From Leptofilum sp041748655 (GTDB lineage Bacteria; Chloroflexota; Anaerolineae; Promineifilales; Promineifilaceae), in assembly GCA_041748655.1 (NCBI GenBank), contig JBGTCV010000117.1, positions 54,087 to 118,086 of the forward strand: DNA of 64,000 nucleotides. Reading direction: 5' to 3'. Positions 1 through 8,586 of the stretch are shown one piece after another. Made by a program: the position numbers and the translations under genes. Under the pieces are notes generated by a model. That model had not been told where the DNA came from. It worked only from the letters and a program-made list of their open reading frames with translations, and ran no database searches. Positions within the stretch are counted from its first letter, which is position 1. Each line of letters begins with the position of its first letter.

Positions 1-1
1 G

Positions 2-682
2 ATGCGCGGCAGCAAGGCGGTGGCCAGGCTGGGCATCATCCCCATCGGCTCTGGCAACGATCTCGCCTGGAGTTTGAAGATTTCGACGAAGGTGGAAACG
101 GCCGTTCACCAACTTTTTAAAGGCAGCCCCAGAACCATCGACCTGGCCCGCATTGAAGATGATCAGGGCCGCTTTCGCATCGTAGATAACAACATCGGCA
201 TCGGCTTCGACGCCGTGGTGGTGATTGCTACCGAAAACATTACTCGCGTGCATGGCTTCCTGATGTATTTACTCGCCACCCTGCGCACCATCGCCACCTA
301 TTCCCAAATGCCCCAAATAACGGCCCACTTCGACGACGAACAGATCGAGCAAACGGTGCTGTTTATCGCCTTTGGCGTGGGACCACGCGGCGGCGGCGGT
401 TTTTTACTCACGCCCAACGCCAGGCAAGATGATGATCGGGTAGACACCTGCACCGTGAACAAAATGGGCCGCCTGCGCATCATGAGCCTGCTGCTCACCG
501 TCTTCAACGGCAGCCACGTGCGCTCCCGCTTTGTGACGATGCGCCAGAACAAGCAAATTCGGGTGCGGGCCGATCGCCCGATGCCCATCCACACCGACGG
601 CGAGATGTTTGCCTACCCCCAGGACAACGTGCGCGAAGTGACCGTGACCAGCCTGCCTGGGGCCATTGAAGTGATCGTATAG
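2..682 (+). CDS. Diacylglycerol/lipid kinase family protein, 5' end outside the window
   Basis: This is the C-terminal two thirds of a DAGK/sphingosine-kinase-like protein, a family that phosphorylates lipid hydroxyl groups such as that of diacylglycerol using ATP. The visible part holds the second nucleotide-binding motif, IPIGSGNDLAW (near residues 14-24; family consensus G-T-G-N-D), and the C-terminal HTDGE motif (family DGE acid motif). The GGDGT motif that normally precedes GSGND by some 25-30 residues is absent, so the first in-frame ATG at position 2 is internal and the true start lies upstream. The gene ends just before a palindromic repeat, and the next gene follows in the same direction. 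Substrate cannot be told from sequence. Confidence 0.85.
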   Translation: MRGSKAVARLGIIPIGSGNDLAWSLKISTKVETAVHQLFKGSPRTIDLARIEDDQGRFRIVDNNIGIGFDAVVVIATENITRVHGFLMYLLATLRTIATYSQMPQITAHFDDEQIEQTVLFIAFGVGPRGGGGFLLTPNARQDDDRVDTCTVNKMGRLRIMSLLLTVFNGSHVRSRFVTMRQNKQIRVRADRPMPIHTDGEMFAYPQDNVREVTVTSLPGAIEVIV

Positions 683-684
683 GA

Positions 685-736
685 AGAGATTGGAGACTGG
701 AGATTGAGTGTTTGTAATCTCCAATCTCTAATCTCC
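685..736. repeat. Palindromic intergenic repeat, GAGATTGGAGA family
   Basis: Left arm 686-705 and right arm 716-736 are near-perfect inverted copies of a GGAGATTGGAGATT-type unit separated by about 10 bases, followed by GTTTTTG. It could end the transcript of the lipid kinase gene. The same arm sequence recurs at 53813-53852, 61090-61154 and 61721-61809, so it is a dispersed family and not a unique terminator. Confidence 0.8.
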
Positions 737-753
737 GTTTTTGGGGAGATTTT

Positions 754-2406
754 ATGCGGACTTTGTTAAAAGCGTTGCAAGAACATGAGCTGATCGTACT
801 GCGGGTAATTGGCGAATGGTGGGAGCTGGACCTGATCGGAGCCGACAAGGCAGCCAGCGCCAAAGCGTTAGCCGAGCAGCTGGCAGCGCTGGATTTTGCT
901 CAGGAGGTTCTTTACTTGCCCCCGGAAGAGGCATCGGCGATTCAGACGTTGGTGCAGGGGAACGGCCGTTCCCCCGTGGCCACCTTTGAACGCCTGCATG
1001 GCGAACTGCGCCTGATGGGGCCGGGCGCGCTGGAGCGGGAAGAGCCGTGGTTTGACCCAATCAGCCCGGTGGAGGCGCTGTGGTACCGCGGCTTTGTCTA
1101 TCGCGGCTTTGATGAAACGGCCGAAGGGATGATTGAGTTTTACTACATTCCCCAGGAGCTGCTGGCCAAGCTGCCCCGTCTGGAAAAACCGAAAGTAGTG
1201 CGGGCAACGGCCGTTTCCCTCCTCACCCCCACCGCCGAACCCAATCGCTATACCCCCACCAGCAGCAGCGCCGTCGATGACCTCACCACCCTGCTGGCGC
1301 TGGCCCAGCGCACCGCCCTGCGCAGCGAGGCGCTCGACCTGCTGAACCAGCTCCTACTCGACGCCGATCTGGACCGACGCTCCCTGCTGGTGAACCTGGC
1401 CCGCGAAATGGGAATGCTGCGCGAAACCAATGGTGGCATTCGGCCTACACGAACGGCCGTTGCCTGGCTCACCAAATCCCGCGAAGCCCAGCTGCGCGAC
1501 CTGATGGACGCCTGGAGCAGCAGCGGCTGGAACGATTTATGCCACACGCCTGGCCTGCGCTGCGAAGGGGAGCATTGGCAAAATGATCCCATCCTGGCCC
1601 GCACAGCTTTGCTAGACGCCCTGCCGCAAACCCCCGACTGGTACCGGCTGGCCGATCTCATCGCCCACATCAAAAAAACCGACCCCGATTTCCAGCGCCC
1701 CGATGGCAATTACGATACCTGGTACGTGCGCGACGTAGCCCAGGACAGCTATCTCTCTGGCATTGAAAATTGGGATTTAGTCGAGGGGCGCGTGCTGGCT
1801 TTTTTGGTAGCGGGGCCGCTGGTCTGGCTGGGGTTGGCAGAAACGGCCGTTCAAGGCCCAAACACTTTCTTCCGCCTCACCGACCGGGCCTTGGAATGGC
1901 TGGCCAGCGCCCCACCCACCACCGAAGAAGTATTCGTACCGATCATCGTGCAGGCCGACACCACTATTTTGGTGGCCCACAACGCCAACCGGCACCACCG
2001 CTTCCAGGTGGCCCGCATCAGCGAACCGCAGCCGGTAACGCCGGGCAAGCCATATGCTTATCAGATCACGCCCGCCTCGCTGAAGCAGGCGCGTGAAGAA
2101 GGGATCGAACCAGACCGGATTTTGGCCTTTTTGCAGGAAGCCAGCGAACGGCCGCTGCCCGCCGCCACCAAACGGGGCATCGAACGCTGGCAAGAACGGG
2201 GGGTAGAGGGGCGGTTGGAAACGGCCGTTATTCTGCGCGTCCGCGAAACAGGCATTTTGGAAACGCTGCGCAGCAACCCAAAAACCCGGGACTTCATCGA
2301 CGAGAGCCTGGGCGAACTGGCCGCCACGGTGCGGCTGGAAAATTGGCAAAAACTGCGCGAAGCGGCTGCCCAGCTCGGCCTCCTGCTAGACAGCACCGTT
2401 CACTGA
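754..2406 (+). CDS. Helicase-associated (XPB/Ssl2 N-terminal-like) domain protein
   Basis: A 550-residue soluble protein without a signal peptide. The C-terminal third (about residues 390-500) has the pattern of the Helicase_C_3/XPB-Ssl2 N-terminal-like domain: a VPIIVQADTTILV strand, then a YQITPASLKQA helix, an ILAFLQEASERPLP segment and a GIERW helix. In that family these are winged-helix-like regions that accompany or replace helicase motors. No Walker A or DEAD box is present, so it is not itself a helicase. The function is unknown; DNA binding is an inference. ATG at 754 follows GGGGAGATTTT, a reasonable ribosome-binding site. Five ACGGCCGT octamers lie inside it. Confidence 0.6.
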   Translation: MRTLLKALQEHELIVLRVIGEWWELDLIGADKAASAKALAEQLAALDFAQEVLYLPPEEASAIQTLVQGNGRSPVATFERLHGELRLMGPGALEREEPWFDPISPVEALWYRGFVYRGFDETAEGMIEFYYIPQELLAKLPRLEKPKVVRATAVSLLTPTAEPNRYTPTSSSAVDDLTTLLALAQRTALRSEALDLLNQLLLDADLDRRSLLVNLAREMGMLRETNGGIRPTRTAVAWLTKSREAQLRDLMDAWSSSGWNDLCHTPGLRCEGEHWQNDPILARTALLDALPQTPDWYRLADLIAHIKKTDPDFQRPDGNYDTWYVRDVAQDSYLSGIENWDLVEGRVLAFLVAGPLVWLGLAETAVQGPNTFFRLTDRALEWLASAPPTTEEVFVPIIVQADTTILVAHNANRHHRFQVARISEPQPVTPGKPYAYQITPASLKQAREEGIEPDRILAFLQEASERPLPAATKRGIERWQERGVEGRLETAVILRVRETGILETLRSNPKTRDFIDESLGELAATVRLENWQKLREAAAQLGLLLDSTVH

Positions 2407-2494
2407 TTTTTTGCCACAGAGTTCACAGAGGTTTCTGAGATTTTCCTCTTAGATCTATGTTATACTCTCATCATATTTTTGTAGAGGTAACAAA

Positions 2495-2596
2495 ATGACC
2501 ATTACCGAAAGTTCCCGTAACGGCCGTTACCTCATTCCCCACAAAACATCCGTACCCATTCAGAGGCATTATGACCCCCAAACTCCTTCGCCTTAG
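2495..2596 (+). CDS. Possible 33-residue leader peptide upstream of the epimerase
   Basis: A short reading frame starts at ATG 2495, seven bases after GAGGT, a good ribosome-binding site, and overlaps the first 26 bases of the epimerase gene in another frame. A TATACT box lies at 2461-2466. The peptide begins MTITESSRNGRYLIPHK and has no recognisable domain. It contains an ACGGCCGT octamer read as Asn-Gly-Arg. It could couple translation of the next gene, or be chance. Codon evidence is too short to decide. Confidence 0.3.
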   Translation: MTITESSRNGRYLIPHKTSVPIQRHYDPQTPSP

Positions 2597-3599
2597 CTGG
2601 CAAGCGATCACCCTGAAGCTGCAAAACCCGTTCCGCATTTCTTATGGCGTCAGCGCTACGCGGCAGGCGTTCTGGCTGCGCCTGGCCGACGACGCGGGCT
2701 GGGGCGAGGCCAGCATCCCACCCTACTACGGCGTCAGCGACGAAGCGATGATCGCCTACTGGCAAACCACCGCCCAGCGCACCGATCCTTTCCCCGACGA
2801 GCCGGCCGACATTACCACCTGGGTGGGGCAAGACGGCCCCGCACCTGCCCGCTGCGCCCTGGATTTGGCGCTGCACGACAGAATCGGCCGTTTGCGCGGC
2901 GTGCCGCTGTATGAACTGTTCAATTTACCCCGTCCCCAGCAGCTGGCTACCGCCTTCACTCTCGGCATCGACACGCCAGAGGCGATGGCCCAGCAGGCGG
3001 CAGCCGTACCCAACTATCCTATCCTCAAGCTGAAGCTGGGCGCGGAGGGAGATGAGGCGCGAGTAGCGGCCGTTCGCGCCGCCCGCCCGGACGCAGAGCT
3101 GTGCGTCGATGCCAACGGCGGCTGGCAGCCCGACGAGGCGGTGACTCTGGCACAGGCGCTGCTGCCTTACAATCTGGCCTTCATCGAACAACCCGTGCCC
3201 AAAGGCGAAATCGAGGCGATGGGGCGAGTACAGGCAGCGGTGAACGTGCCCGTCGTGGCCGATGAGTCGGTGCAAACCCTGGCCGACGTGGAGGGATTGG
3301 CCGCTGTGGGCGTGCAGGGCATCAATTTGAAGCTGATGAAGCTGGGCGGCCTGGCTCCGGCGCTGCGGGTGGTGAAGCGGGCGCAGGAACTGGGCCTGCG
3401 CCTGATGCTGGGCTGCATGATCGAAACTTCGCTGGGCGTGACGGCGATGGCCCATCTGGCGGGCGTGGCGGAATGGCTGGATTTAGACGCCCCGCTGCTC
3501 ATCGCCAACGACCCGTTCAGCGGCGTGCAGATCGACGCCAATGCCCGACTCCATCTACCAGACCGGCCGGGGATTGGGGCGAAACTTGCAATTGAGTAA
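2571..3599 (+). CDS. Dipeptide epimerase (enolase superfamily, L-Ala-D/L-Glu epimerase type)
   Basis: A 342-residue member of the muconate-lactonising subgroup of the enolase superfamily. These enzymes interconvert L- and D-residues in dipeptides such as L-Ala-Glu, often in murein peptide recycling. Visible motifs in order are the capping-domain start (NPFRISYG), the catalytic Lys pair KLKLG, the metal ligands DANGGW, EQP and ADESV, and the second catalytic Lys in INLKLMKLGG. All expected residues are present. The dipeptide specificity is inferred from the family. The last residues and stop codon (3591-3599) are made by the left arm of a palindromic repeat. The next gene is a galactokinase-like protein in the same direction. 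Confidence 0.85.
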   Translation: MTPKLLRLSWQAITLKLQNPFRISYGVSATRQAFWLRLADDAGWGEASIPPYYGVSDEAMIAYWQTTAQRTDPFPDEPADITTWVGQDGPAPARCALDLALHDRIGRLRGVPLYELFNLPRPQQLATAFTLGIDTPEAMAQQAAAVPNYPILKLKLGAEGDEARVAAVRAARPDAELCVDANGGWQPDEAVTLAQALLPYNLAFIEQPVPKGEIEAMGRVQAAVNVPVVADESVQTLADVEGLAAVGVQGINLKLMKLGGLAPALRVVKRAQELGLRLMLGCMIETSLGVTAMAHLAGVAEWLDLDAPLLIANDPFSGVQIDANARLHLPDRPGIGAKLAIE

Positions 3600-3642
3600 T
3601 TGGGTAGTTGAGTAATTGTGCGATCAATTACCCAATTACCTT
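3591..3642. repeat. Palindromic repeat, AATTGGGTAATTGA family
   Basis: Left arm ATTGAGTAATTGGGTAGTTG and right arm CAATTACCCAATTACC form a long imperfect hairpin. The left arm supplies the epimerase stop codon. Related copies stand at 30290-30354 and 52818-52852. Confidence 0.85.
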
Positions 3643-3644
3643 TC

Positions 3645-4829
3645 ATGGTTATGTCAACATATCAGCCATCCAAACTAGAACAGGTACAGCATATTTTCCG
3701 GGAGTTGGTGGGGAGGGAAACGGCCGTTACCATCCAATCCCCAGGCACCATCAACTTATTGGGCGCCCACCTGGAAGCCAGCGAGGGCTGGACGCTGGCC
3801 GGAGCTATCGAGCCATCTGTCTGGCTGGCTGCGGCCCCCACCACGGATAATCGGGTGACGGTGCGGGCGTTGAATTTGGGCGAAACGGCCGCTTTCCAAC
3901 TGCCCCACCTGGAACTATTTGCCTCCAGCGTGGGCGGCAACTGGATCAACTACCCGATGGGCGCGGCCTGGGCGCTGCAAAAAGCGGGGCAGCAGCTGGT
4001 GGGCATGGATGTGGTGCTGGTGAGCGATTTACCCCCAGCGGCTGGTCTTGGTGCCTCGGCGGCGGTGACGTTGGCCTTTGTGCGGGCCTGGGAAGCGCTG
4101 GCTGGCTTCCAACTGGACGATCTGGCCCGCGCCCAGATCGCGCAAAGGACGGAAAATGTGTACGTGGGGATGAAGGCTGGCCTGCTGGCTCCGCTGGCCT
4201 GCTCGGCCAGCCAGGCCAGGCAGCTGCTTTATCTAGACGGCCGTACCTTCACCCACGACCGGATCCCTTTACCGCCAGACGTGGCCGTCGTCCTGGTCGA
4301 TTCTGGCGTACGGCCGTCTGGTAGTCAGGTGCGGGAGCGGGCGGCGGAGTGTGAGGCGGCAACGGCCGTTCTGCACCAACACCTCCCCCACATCCAAACC
4401 TTGCGTGACGTCTCGCCGGACGAGCTGGAGCTGTTTGGCCATCACCTGCCGGAAAATTTGCGGCGGCGGGCGGTGCATCAGGTGGGGGAATGTGCCAGGG
4501 TTCAGGCGGGGGCGGCGGCACTGCGGGCGGGGGATATAGCCAGCTTTGGCCGCCTCATGCGGCAATCCCAGATTAGCTCGCGGGACAATTACGAAGCCAG
4601 CACGCCGGAGCTGGATTTGCTGGCAGCCACGGCCTGGATCACACCCGGCTGCTATGGGGCACGCTTTGCGGGTGGGGGGTTTGGCGGCTTTATGCAGATT
4701 TTGGTGGCTGAACCGGCTGTTTCCCAGCTCATCGAAGCTATTAACGGGGCGTTTGGGGAGAGATACGGCCGTACACCCCCCAGCCATGTTACGAAGCTTA
4801 GCGACGGCACAAAAATCGTTGAGGCATAG
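3645..4829 (+). CDS. Galactokinase-like GHMP kinase with substituted catalytic residues
   Basis: About 394 residues with the architecture of galactokinase. It has an N-terminal sugar-binding signature, the GHMP ATP motif GLGASAA, the ENVYVG segment, and the C-terminal GARFAGGGFGG motif. The catalytic positions have changed. The family signature GRVNLIGEHTDY is here GTINLLGAHLEA, losing the catalytic Arg and the sugar-binding Glu and Asp. The family segment GIMDQ is here GLLAP, losing the catalytic Asp. True galactokinase activity is therefore unlikely; a pseudoenzyme, regulator or altered substrate are alternatives. ATG 3645 is chosen because the upstream GTG at 3618 lies within a repeat; ATG 3651 is equally possible. 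No clear ribosome-binding site is seen. Confidence 0.7.
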   Translation: MVMSTYQPSKLEQVQHIFRELVGRETAVTIQSPGTINLLGAHLEASEGWTLAGAIEPSVWLAAAPTTDNRVTVRALNLGETAAFQLPHLELFASSVGGNWINYPMGAAWALQKAGQQLVGMDVVLVSDLPPAAGLGASAAVTLAFVRAWEALAGFQLDDLARAQIAQRTENVYVGMKAGLLAPLACSASQARQLLYLDGRTFTHDRIPLPPDVAVVLVDSGVRPSGSQVRERAAECEAATAVLHQHLPHIQTLRDVSPDELELFGHHLPENLRRRAVHQVGECARVQAGAAALRAGDIASFGRLMRQSQISSRDNYEASTPELDLLAATAWITPGCYGARFAGGGFGGFMQILVAEPAVSQLIEAINGAFGERYGRTPPSHVTKLSDGTKIVEA

Positions 4830-4930
4830 TCCAATTGTTTATGTCCAGCACATCATTTTGACTCAATACAGCGTCACTCAACCAGTTTAGCGCCTTACAA
4901 GTCAGGCTTGCACGCTGAAGAAGAATTTTT

Positions 4931-5010
4931 CACGCAAAGATGCAAAGGAACAAAGCGGCAAAGGATTTTCTTTGCATCTTTACCTACTTTGCGCCTTTGC
5001 GTTATTTTTT
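4931..5010. repeat. Palindromic repeat, ACGCAAAGGCGCAAAG family
   Basis: Left arm begins CACGCAAAGATGCAAAGG; right arm ends TTTGCGCCTTTGCGTT and runs into a T tract (5003-5010), so it could terminate transcription. Close relatives occur at 39058-39144 and 59383-59462. Confidence 0.85.
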
Positions 5011-5053
5011 TCTGGCTTGTCCAGGTTACAAGTTACGCAGATGAAGTTTTTAT

Positions 5054-5112
5054 AGCCGCGAATTTCGCGAATTAGCGCGAAATAGCGTTGAAATTCGTGA
5101 AAATTCGCGGCT
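5054..5112. repeat. Palindromic repeat, AGCCGCGAATT family
   Basis: Left arm AGCCGCGAATTTCGCGAATT and right arm AATTCGTGAAAATTCGCGGC form a hairpin about 59 bases long. The outer AGCCGCG edge is shared with repeats at 33051-33100 and 50391-50441. Confidence 0.85.
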
Positions 5113-5341
5113 CATTAATCAGTAAATGCGCAAGTCCTGCTGTTTTTAGCCAAAATAGTCCAAAAGTACCATGACCCCTTACCCCAATTTCACCCAACCT
5201 TAATTACAATCTTAAGTACAGGTTGTTATCATGTTAACTGTTCAGGGTTAAAGTGCCGGAACACCCCAGGGAGCCATTGTATTCAGTTGAGCGTCTGATT
5301 AAACAGCGCTGTAAAACAGGTAAGTGAGGTTACACGCTACT

Positions 5342-5575
5342 ATGGAATCCTTCTCTTTCTACCAATGGCTAAAAACACAGAAAGATCGCAAAGATGTGGT
5401 CGGCGATTTTGCGCATACAATCAGCCAATTTGAAGAACCACAAGCCACCCGCAAAAAAATCAATGGTCACATGATTTGGGCAACCTGGTTGGTAGACAAA
5501 AATGCTACCCCCGACGTAATCGAAGCGTTTAATCTGGCCTGGCATGAGTACCAACGACAAGTACGGCCGTCTTGA
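5342..5575 (+). CDS. YozE SAM-like fold protein
   Basis: A 77-residue protein matching the YozE/UPF0346 family: it starts SFYQWLKTQKDRKDVVGDFA, followed by a second helical half with VIEAFNLAWHEYQRQ. The family is a small all-helical SAM-like bundle of unknown role, common in Gram-positive bacteria. ATG 5342 is preferred to the GTG at 5324 because similarity begins right after it. The gene stands alone between repeats and the convergent comM gene. One ACGGCCGT octamer overlaps its last codons. Confidence 0.7.
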   Translation: MESFSFYQWLKTQKDRKDVVGDFAHTISQFEEPQATRKKINGHMIWATWLVDKNATPDVIEAFNLAWHEYQRQVRPS

Positions 5576-5726
5576 CCCCAAAACCGACAAAATTACCTTA
5601 ATAGAAGCCGTAAGATAGCGGTACTAATTTATAGATACTCTTCCTATTTTACTTCTTCCCCTTAAACTGTGGCGTCACGCAATTGAATTTTTTTCAAGTG
5701 GCGCCACCCTCCTCTTTTTTCTCTTT

Positions 5727-7256
5727 TCACACTTGTCTGGGACGATATTGCAACGCTTCTGCCAAATGCGCAGGCTGAATAGACGCTTCCCCCGCCAGGT
5801 CTGCAATGGTGCGCGCTACCTTTAGAATGCGGTGAAAGCCTCGGGCGCTCAGGTTCATTTGGGCCATGGCGCTTTTCATTAGGCGATTGCCTGTTTCATC
5901 CAGTTGACACAGCGTGCGTACTTCGCTAGGCCCCATATCGGCATTAGCATACAGCCCAAGTTCCTTAAACCGCTCGGCTTGCGTTTGCCGCGCCTGCTCT
6001 ACCCGCGCCCGAATCTTTTCTGATGTTTCGTTGCGTTGAGCGCTGGTCAGTTTTTCGTACGCTACCCGTGGCACTTCCACATGCAGGTCGATACGGTCCA
6101 TCAGCGGGCCAGAGATACGCTTTTGATAGCGGGTAATCATGGAGTTGGAGCAGCTGCATGCGTGGGTGGGATCACCAAAGTAGCCGCAGGGGCACGGGTT
6201 TTGGGCTGCCACCAGCATGAAGTTGGCCGGAAAGGTAACGGTGCCAGAGGCGCGCGAGATAGAAACCTCGCGGGGAATGCCTTCCAGCGGTTGGCGCAGC
6301 ACTTCGATGAGGTTTTGACCAAATTCGGGCAGCTCATCCAGAAAAAGTACGCCGCGATGGGAAAGGCTGATTTCGCCAGGGCGAGGCCAGGCCCCGCCCC
6401 CCACCAGCCCAGCATAGCTGATGGTGTGGTGAGGGGAACGAAACGGCCGATTCCGTACCAGCGGCGTATCGGACGGCAGCAACCCGGCGACGCTGTAAAT
6501 CTTGGTCACTTCCAACGCCTCATCTATCGACATGCGCGGCAAAATGCTGGGCATCGACTTCGCTAAAAGGGTCTTGCCCGCCCCGGGCGGCCCTGACATT
6601 AACAGGTTGTGCGATCCGGCTGCAGCGACCTCCATGGCTCTCTTAACATGTTCTTGCCCCATGATGTCCGCAAAATTGGCGGCGTAGCTGGGGTCCTGGC
6701 GGAACGCCTTTTCCAGATCGATATCGTGCGGGGTAAGCGGTTTTAGGCCGGTGAGGTGGCCGACCAGCCCGGCGAGGTTATGGATGGCAAATACTTCTAC
6801 GTCGGGCAGCAGAGCCGCTTCCCCGGCATCTTCGGCGGGCACAAAGACGCGGCTTATCCCTTGCTCGCGAGCCAGTGCGGTCATAGGTAGAATGCCTTTG
6901 GTGTGTCGAGCGGTGCCGTCCAACGAAAGTTCGCCTAAAAAGAGCGCGTTGGCCAGTTTTTCTGACCAGATTTGCTGGGAGGCGGCTAAAATGCCCACAG
7001 CGATGGGTAGATCGTAGGCGGGGCCTTCTTTGCGCAGATCGGCCGGGGCCAGGTTGACGGTGATGCGCTTGCCAGAGGGGAACGTGAAGCCGCTATTTTT
7101 GATGGCGCTGTGGACCCGGTCTCGGCTTTCGCGAACGGCCGCATCTGGCAAACCAACCAGGTTAAACGCTGGCCCTCCCCGGATAATATCTACTTCCACT
7201 TCAACAATTTCGGCTTCCAGCCCAACAATGGCACAACTAAAAACTTTTGCCAGCAT
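5727..7256 (-). CDS. comM: ComM/YifB family magnesium-chelatase-like AAA+ ATPase
   Basis: A 509-residue protein with full ComM/YifB layout. The N-terminal domain begins MLAKVFSCAIVGLEAEIVEV, a Lon-protease-like (ChlI) fold. A central AAA+ module follows, with Walker A GPPGAGKT, Walker B LFLDELPEF, and the Mg-chelatase-type C-terminal helices. A zinc-binding CPCGYFGDPTHACSC stretch lies in the middle. In Vibrio and Haemophilus, ComM is a hexameric helicase that promotes branch migration when transformed DNA is integrated. That role here is family knowledge, not shown by sequence. It is transcribed away from the SDR gene at 7406, with 149 bases between them. Confidence 0.92.
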   Translation of the reverse strand: MLAKVFSCAIVGLEAEIVEVEVDIIRGGPAFNLVGLPDAAVRESRDRVHSAIKNSGFTFPSGKRITVNLAPADLRKEGPAYDLPIAVGILAASQQIWSEKLANALFLGELSLDGTARHTKGILPMTALAREQGISRVFVPAEDAGEAALLPDVEVFAIHNLAGLVGHLTGLKPLTPHDIDLEKAFRQDPSYAANFADIMGQEHVKRAMEVAAAGSHNLLMSGPPGAGKTLLAKSMPSILPRMSIDEALEVTKIYSVAGLLPSDTPLVRNRPFRSPHHTISYAGLVGGGAWPRPGEISLSHRGVLFLDELPEFGQNLIEVLRQPLEGIPREVSISRASGTVTFPANFMLVAAQNPCPCGYFGDPTHACSCSNSMITRYQKRISGPLMDRIDLHVEVPRVAYEKLTSAQRNETSEKIRARVEQARQTQAERFKELGLYANADMGPSEVRTLCQLDETGNRLMKSAMAQMNLSARGFHRILKVARTIADLAGEASIQPAHLAEALQYRPRQV

Positions 7257-7405
7257 GGCACATCCTTTTTTGTGATGAGTGTTGCAAACGCGAGTGCCTG
7301 AATTATAGCAACTGTTGACCGGGAACGCGATGAGGAACCTGGAGAAACCCTGGCCCAGAGAAGGTTTGGCATGACGGCCGTTCCCTTTTCCATTACAATC
7401 TGCCC

Positions 7406-8410
7406 ATGTCGATCATAAACCACGCACTCAAAGATAAAAAAGTATTGGTTACCGGAGCCACCGGCTTTATTGGCGGGCGGCTGGCGGAACGTTTGGCCCG
7501 CGAAGAAGGGGCGATTGTTACCGGCACGGGGCGCAATCTGGACGCTGTGCCCCATGTGGCTGAAGCGGGCGTCACGCTGCACCACGCCGATTTGCTGGAC
7601 GAAGACGCTATGGGCCAGGCGATGGCCGGGCAGGAGGTGGTGTTCCACGTGGCGGCCTGGCTGGGGCGACACGGCGGCGAGCAGCGGGCGTATGCGCTTA
7701 ACGTGGCGGCTACGGCGCTGGCGGTGCGGCTGGCCGCTGAGGCGGGCGTAAAGCGGTTTGTGATGGTTAGCTCCATTGCCACCTACGGCCATCCGCCCAA
7801 GGCGCTTATTGTGGATGAAGACCAGCCGCTGGACACGGAGCAGGAGGTGATTTACGGCCGTACCAAAGCCCTGGGTGAAATTCGTGCCTTTGAGCTGGGC
7901 AAGGAGTTGGGGATTGAAGTGACGGCCGTTCGCCCTGGCCTGGTCTACGGTCCACGCGCCCAAAGCTGGACCATCAACATGATCAAGCTGGTGGGTAAAG
8001 GGATGCCGGTCATTTTTGGCGACGGCACGGGGCACGCCTACCCGGTGTATATTGATAATTTGGTGGACGGGATGCTGTTAACGGCCGTTCGTCCCGAAGC
8101 GGTTGGGCAAGCATACAACATGTGCGATCCAGTGGTGACGTTTAATGAGTGGTTTGGCTATTACGGCCAGATGTGCGGTAAAAAACCGCGCCGCATTCCT
8201 TTTTGGGCCGCCCACATTTTAATTGTGTTCAACCAACTGCTGGGGCTTGGCCTGCCGCTCAACCGCCCCCGCCTGCGCATGTACGGCCTCAAAGCGGAAT
8301 TCCCCGCCACGAAAGCGCAGGAGCAGCTCGGCTTTGTTTCCCGCGTTTCAATTGAAGAGGGTATGAAAATTACAGAAACTTGGCTGCGGGATGAAGGGTA
8401 TTTGCAGTAA
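7406..8410 (+). CDS. NAD-dependent epimerase/dehydratase (extended SDR)
   Basis: A 334-residue extended short-chain dehydrogenase. It has the glycine-rich NAD site TGATGFIGGRLAE (residues 16-28), the VFHVAAW motif, the active-site YxxxK as YGRTK, and a PGLVYGP segment after it. The order fits the 3-beta-hydroxysteroid dehydrogenase/dihydroflavonol reductase-like branch. The substrate (sterol-like, sugar nucleotide or other) cannot be read from sequence. It is divergent from comM. Three ACGGCCGT octamers lie in it. Confidence 0.85.
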   Translation: MSIINHALKDKKVLVTGATGFIGGRLAERLAREEGAIVTGTGRNLDAVPHVAEAGVTLHHADLLDEDAMGQAMAGQEVVFHVAAWLGRHGGEQRAYALNVAATALAVRLAAEAGVKRFVMVSSIATYGHPPKALIVDEDQPLDTEQEVIYGRTKALGEIRAFELGKELGIEVTAVRPGLVYGPRAQSWTINMIKLVGKGMPVIFGDGTGHAYPVYIDNLVDGMLLTAVRPEAVGQAYNMCDPVVTFNEWFGYYGQMCGKKPRRIPFWAAHILIVFNQLLGLGLPLNRPRLRMYGLKAEFPATKAQEQLGFVSRVSIEEGMKITETWLRDEGYLQ

Positions 8411-8411
8411 T

Positions 8412-8490
8412 CGGTAATCCGTGGTCGGTGGTCGGTAAACCGTGATCGGTTACCAACTGCCGAGCACCGTTTACTGTTTACGGATTACCG
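8412..8490. repeat. Palindromic repeat, CGGTAATCCGT family
   Basis: CGGTAATCCGT at 8412 is mirrored by ACGGATTACCG ending at 8490, with internal GTGGTCGG direct repeats. Related short forms lie at 9316-9358, 24564-24600 and 53515-53533. Confidence 0.8.
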
Positions 8491-8586
8491 TTCGCCGCAT
8501 CCGTCAGGGGCCGAAGCCCCCGGCTACCAAGTGCAAGCCCTACTGGGGCTTTCATATCTAGCCCGGTCGTTTACGGCTGGGCGACC

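Larger units (their letters stand above)
4830..5341. other. Gene-free stretch with two palindromic repeats
   Basis: About 510 bases without a supported gene. It contains the palindromes at 4931-5010 and 5054-5112 and the upstream region of the small YozE-like gene. No RNA gene or further reading frame with coding character is seen in the rest. Confidence 0.6.

Noticed and set aside
3645..4829. Functional galactokinase (galK)
   Set aside because: The catalytic Arg and Asp and the sugar-binding acids are substituted; no gal genes stand nearby.
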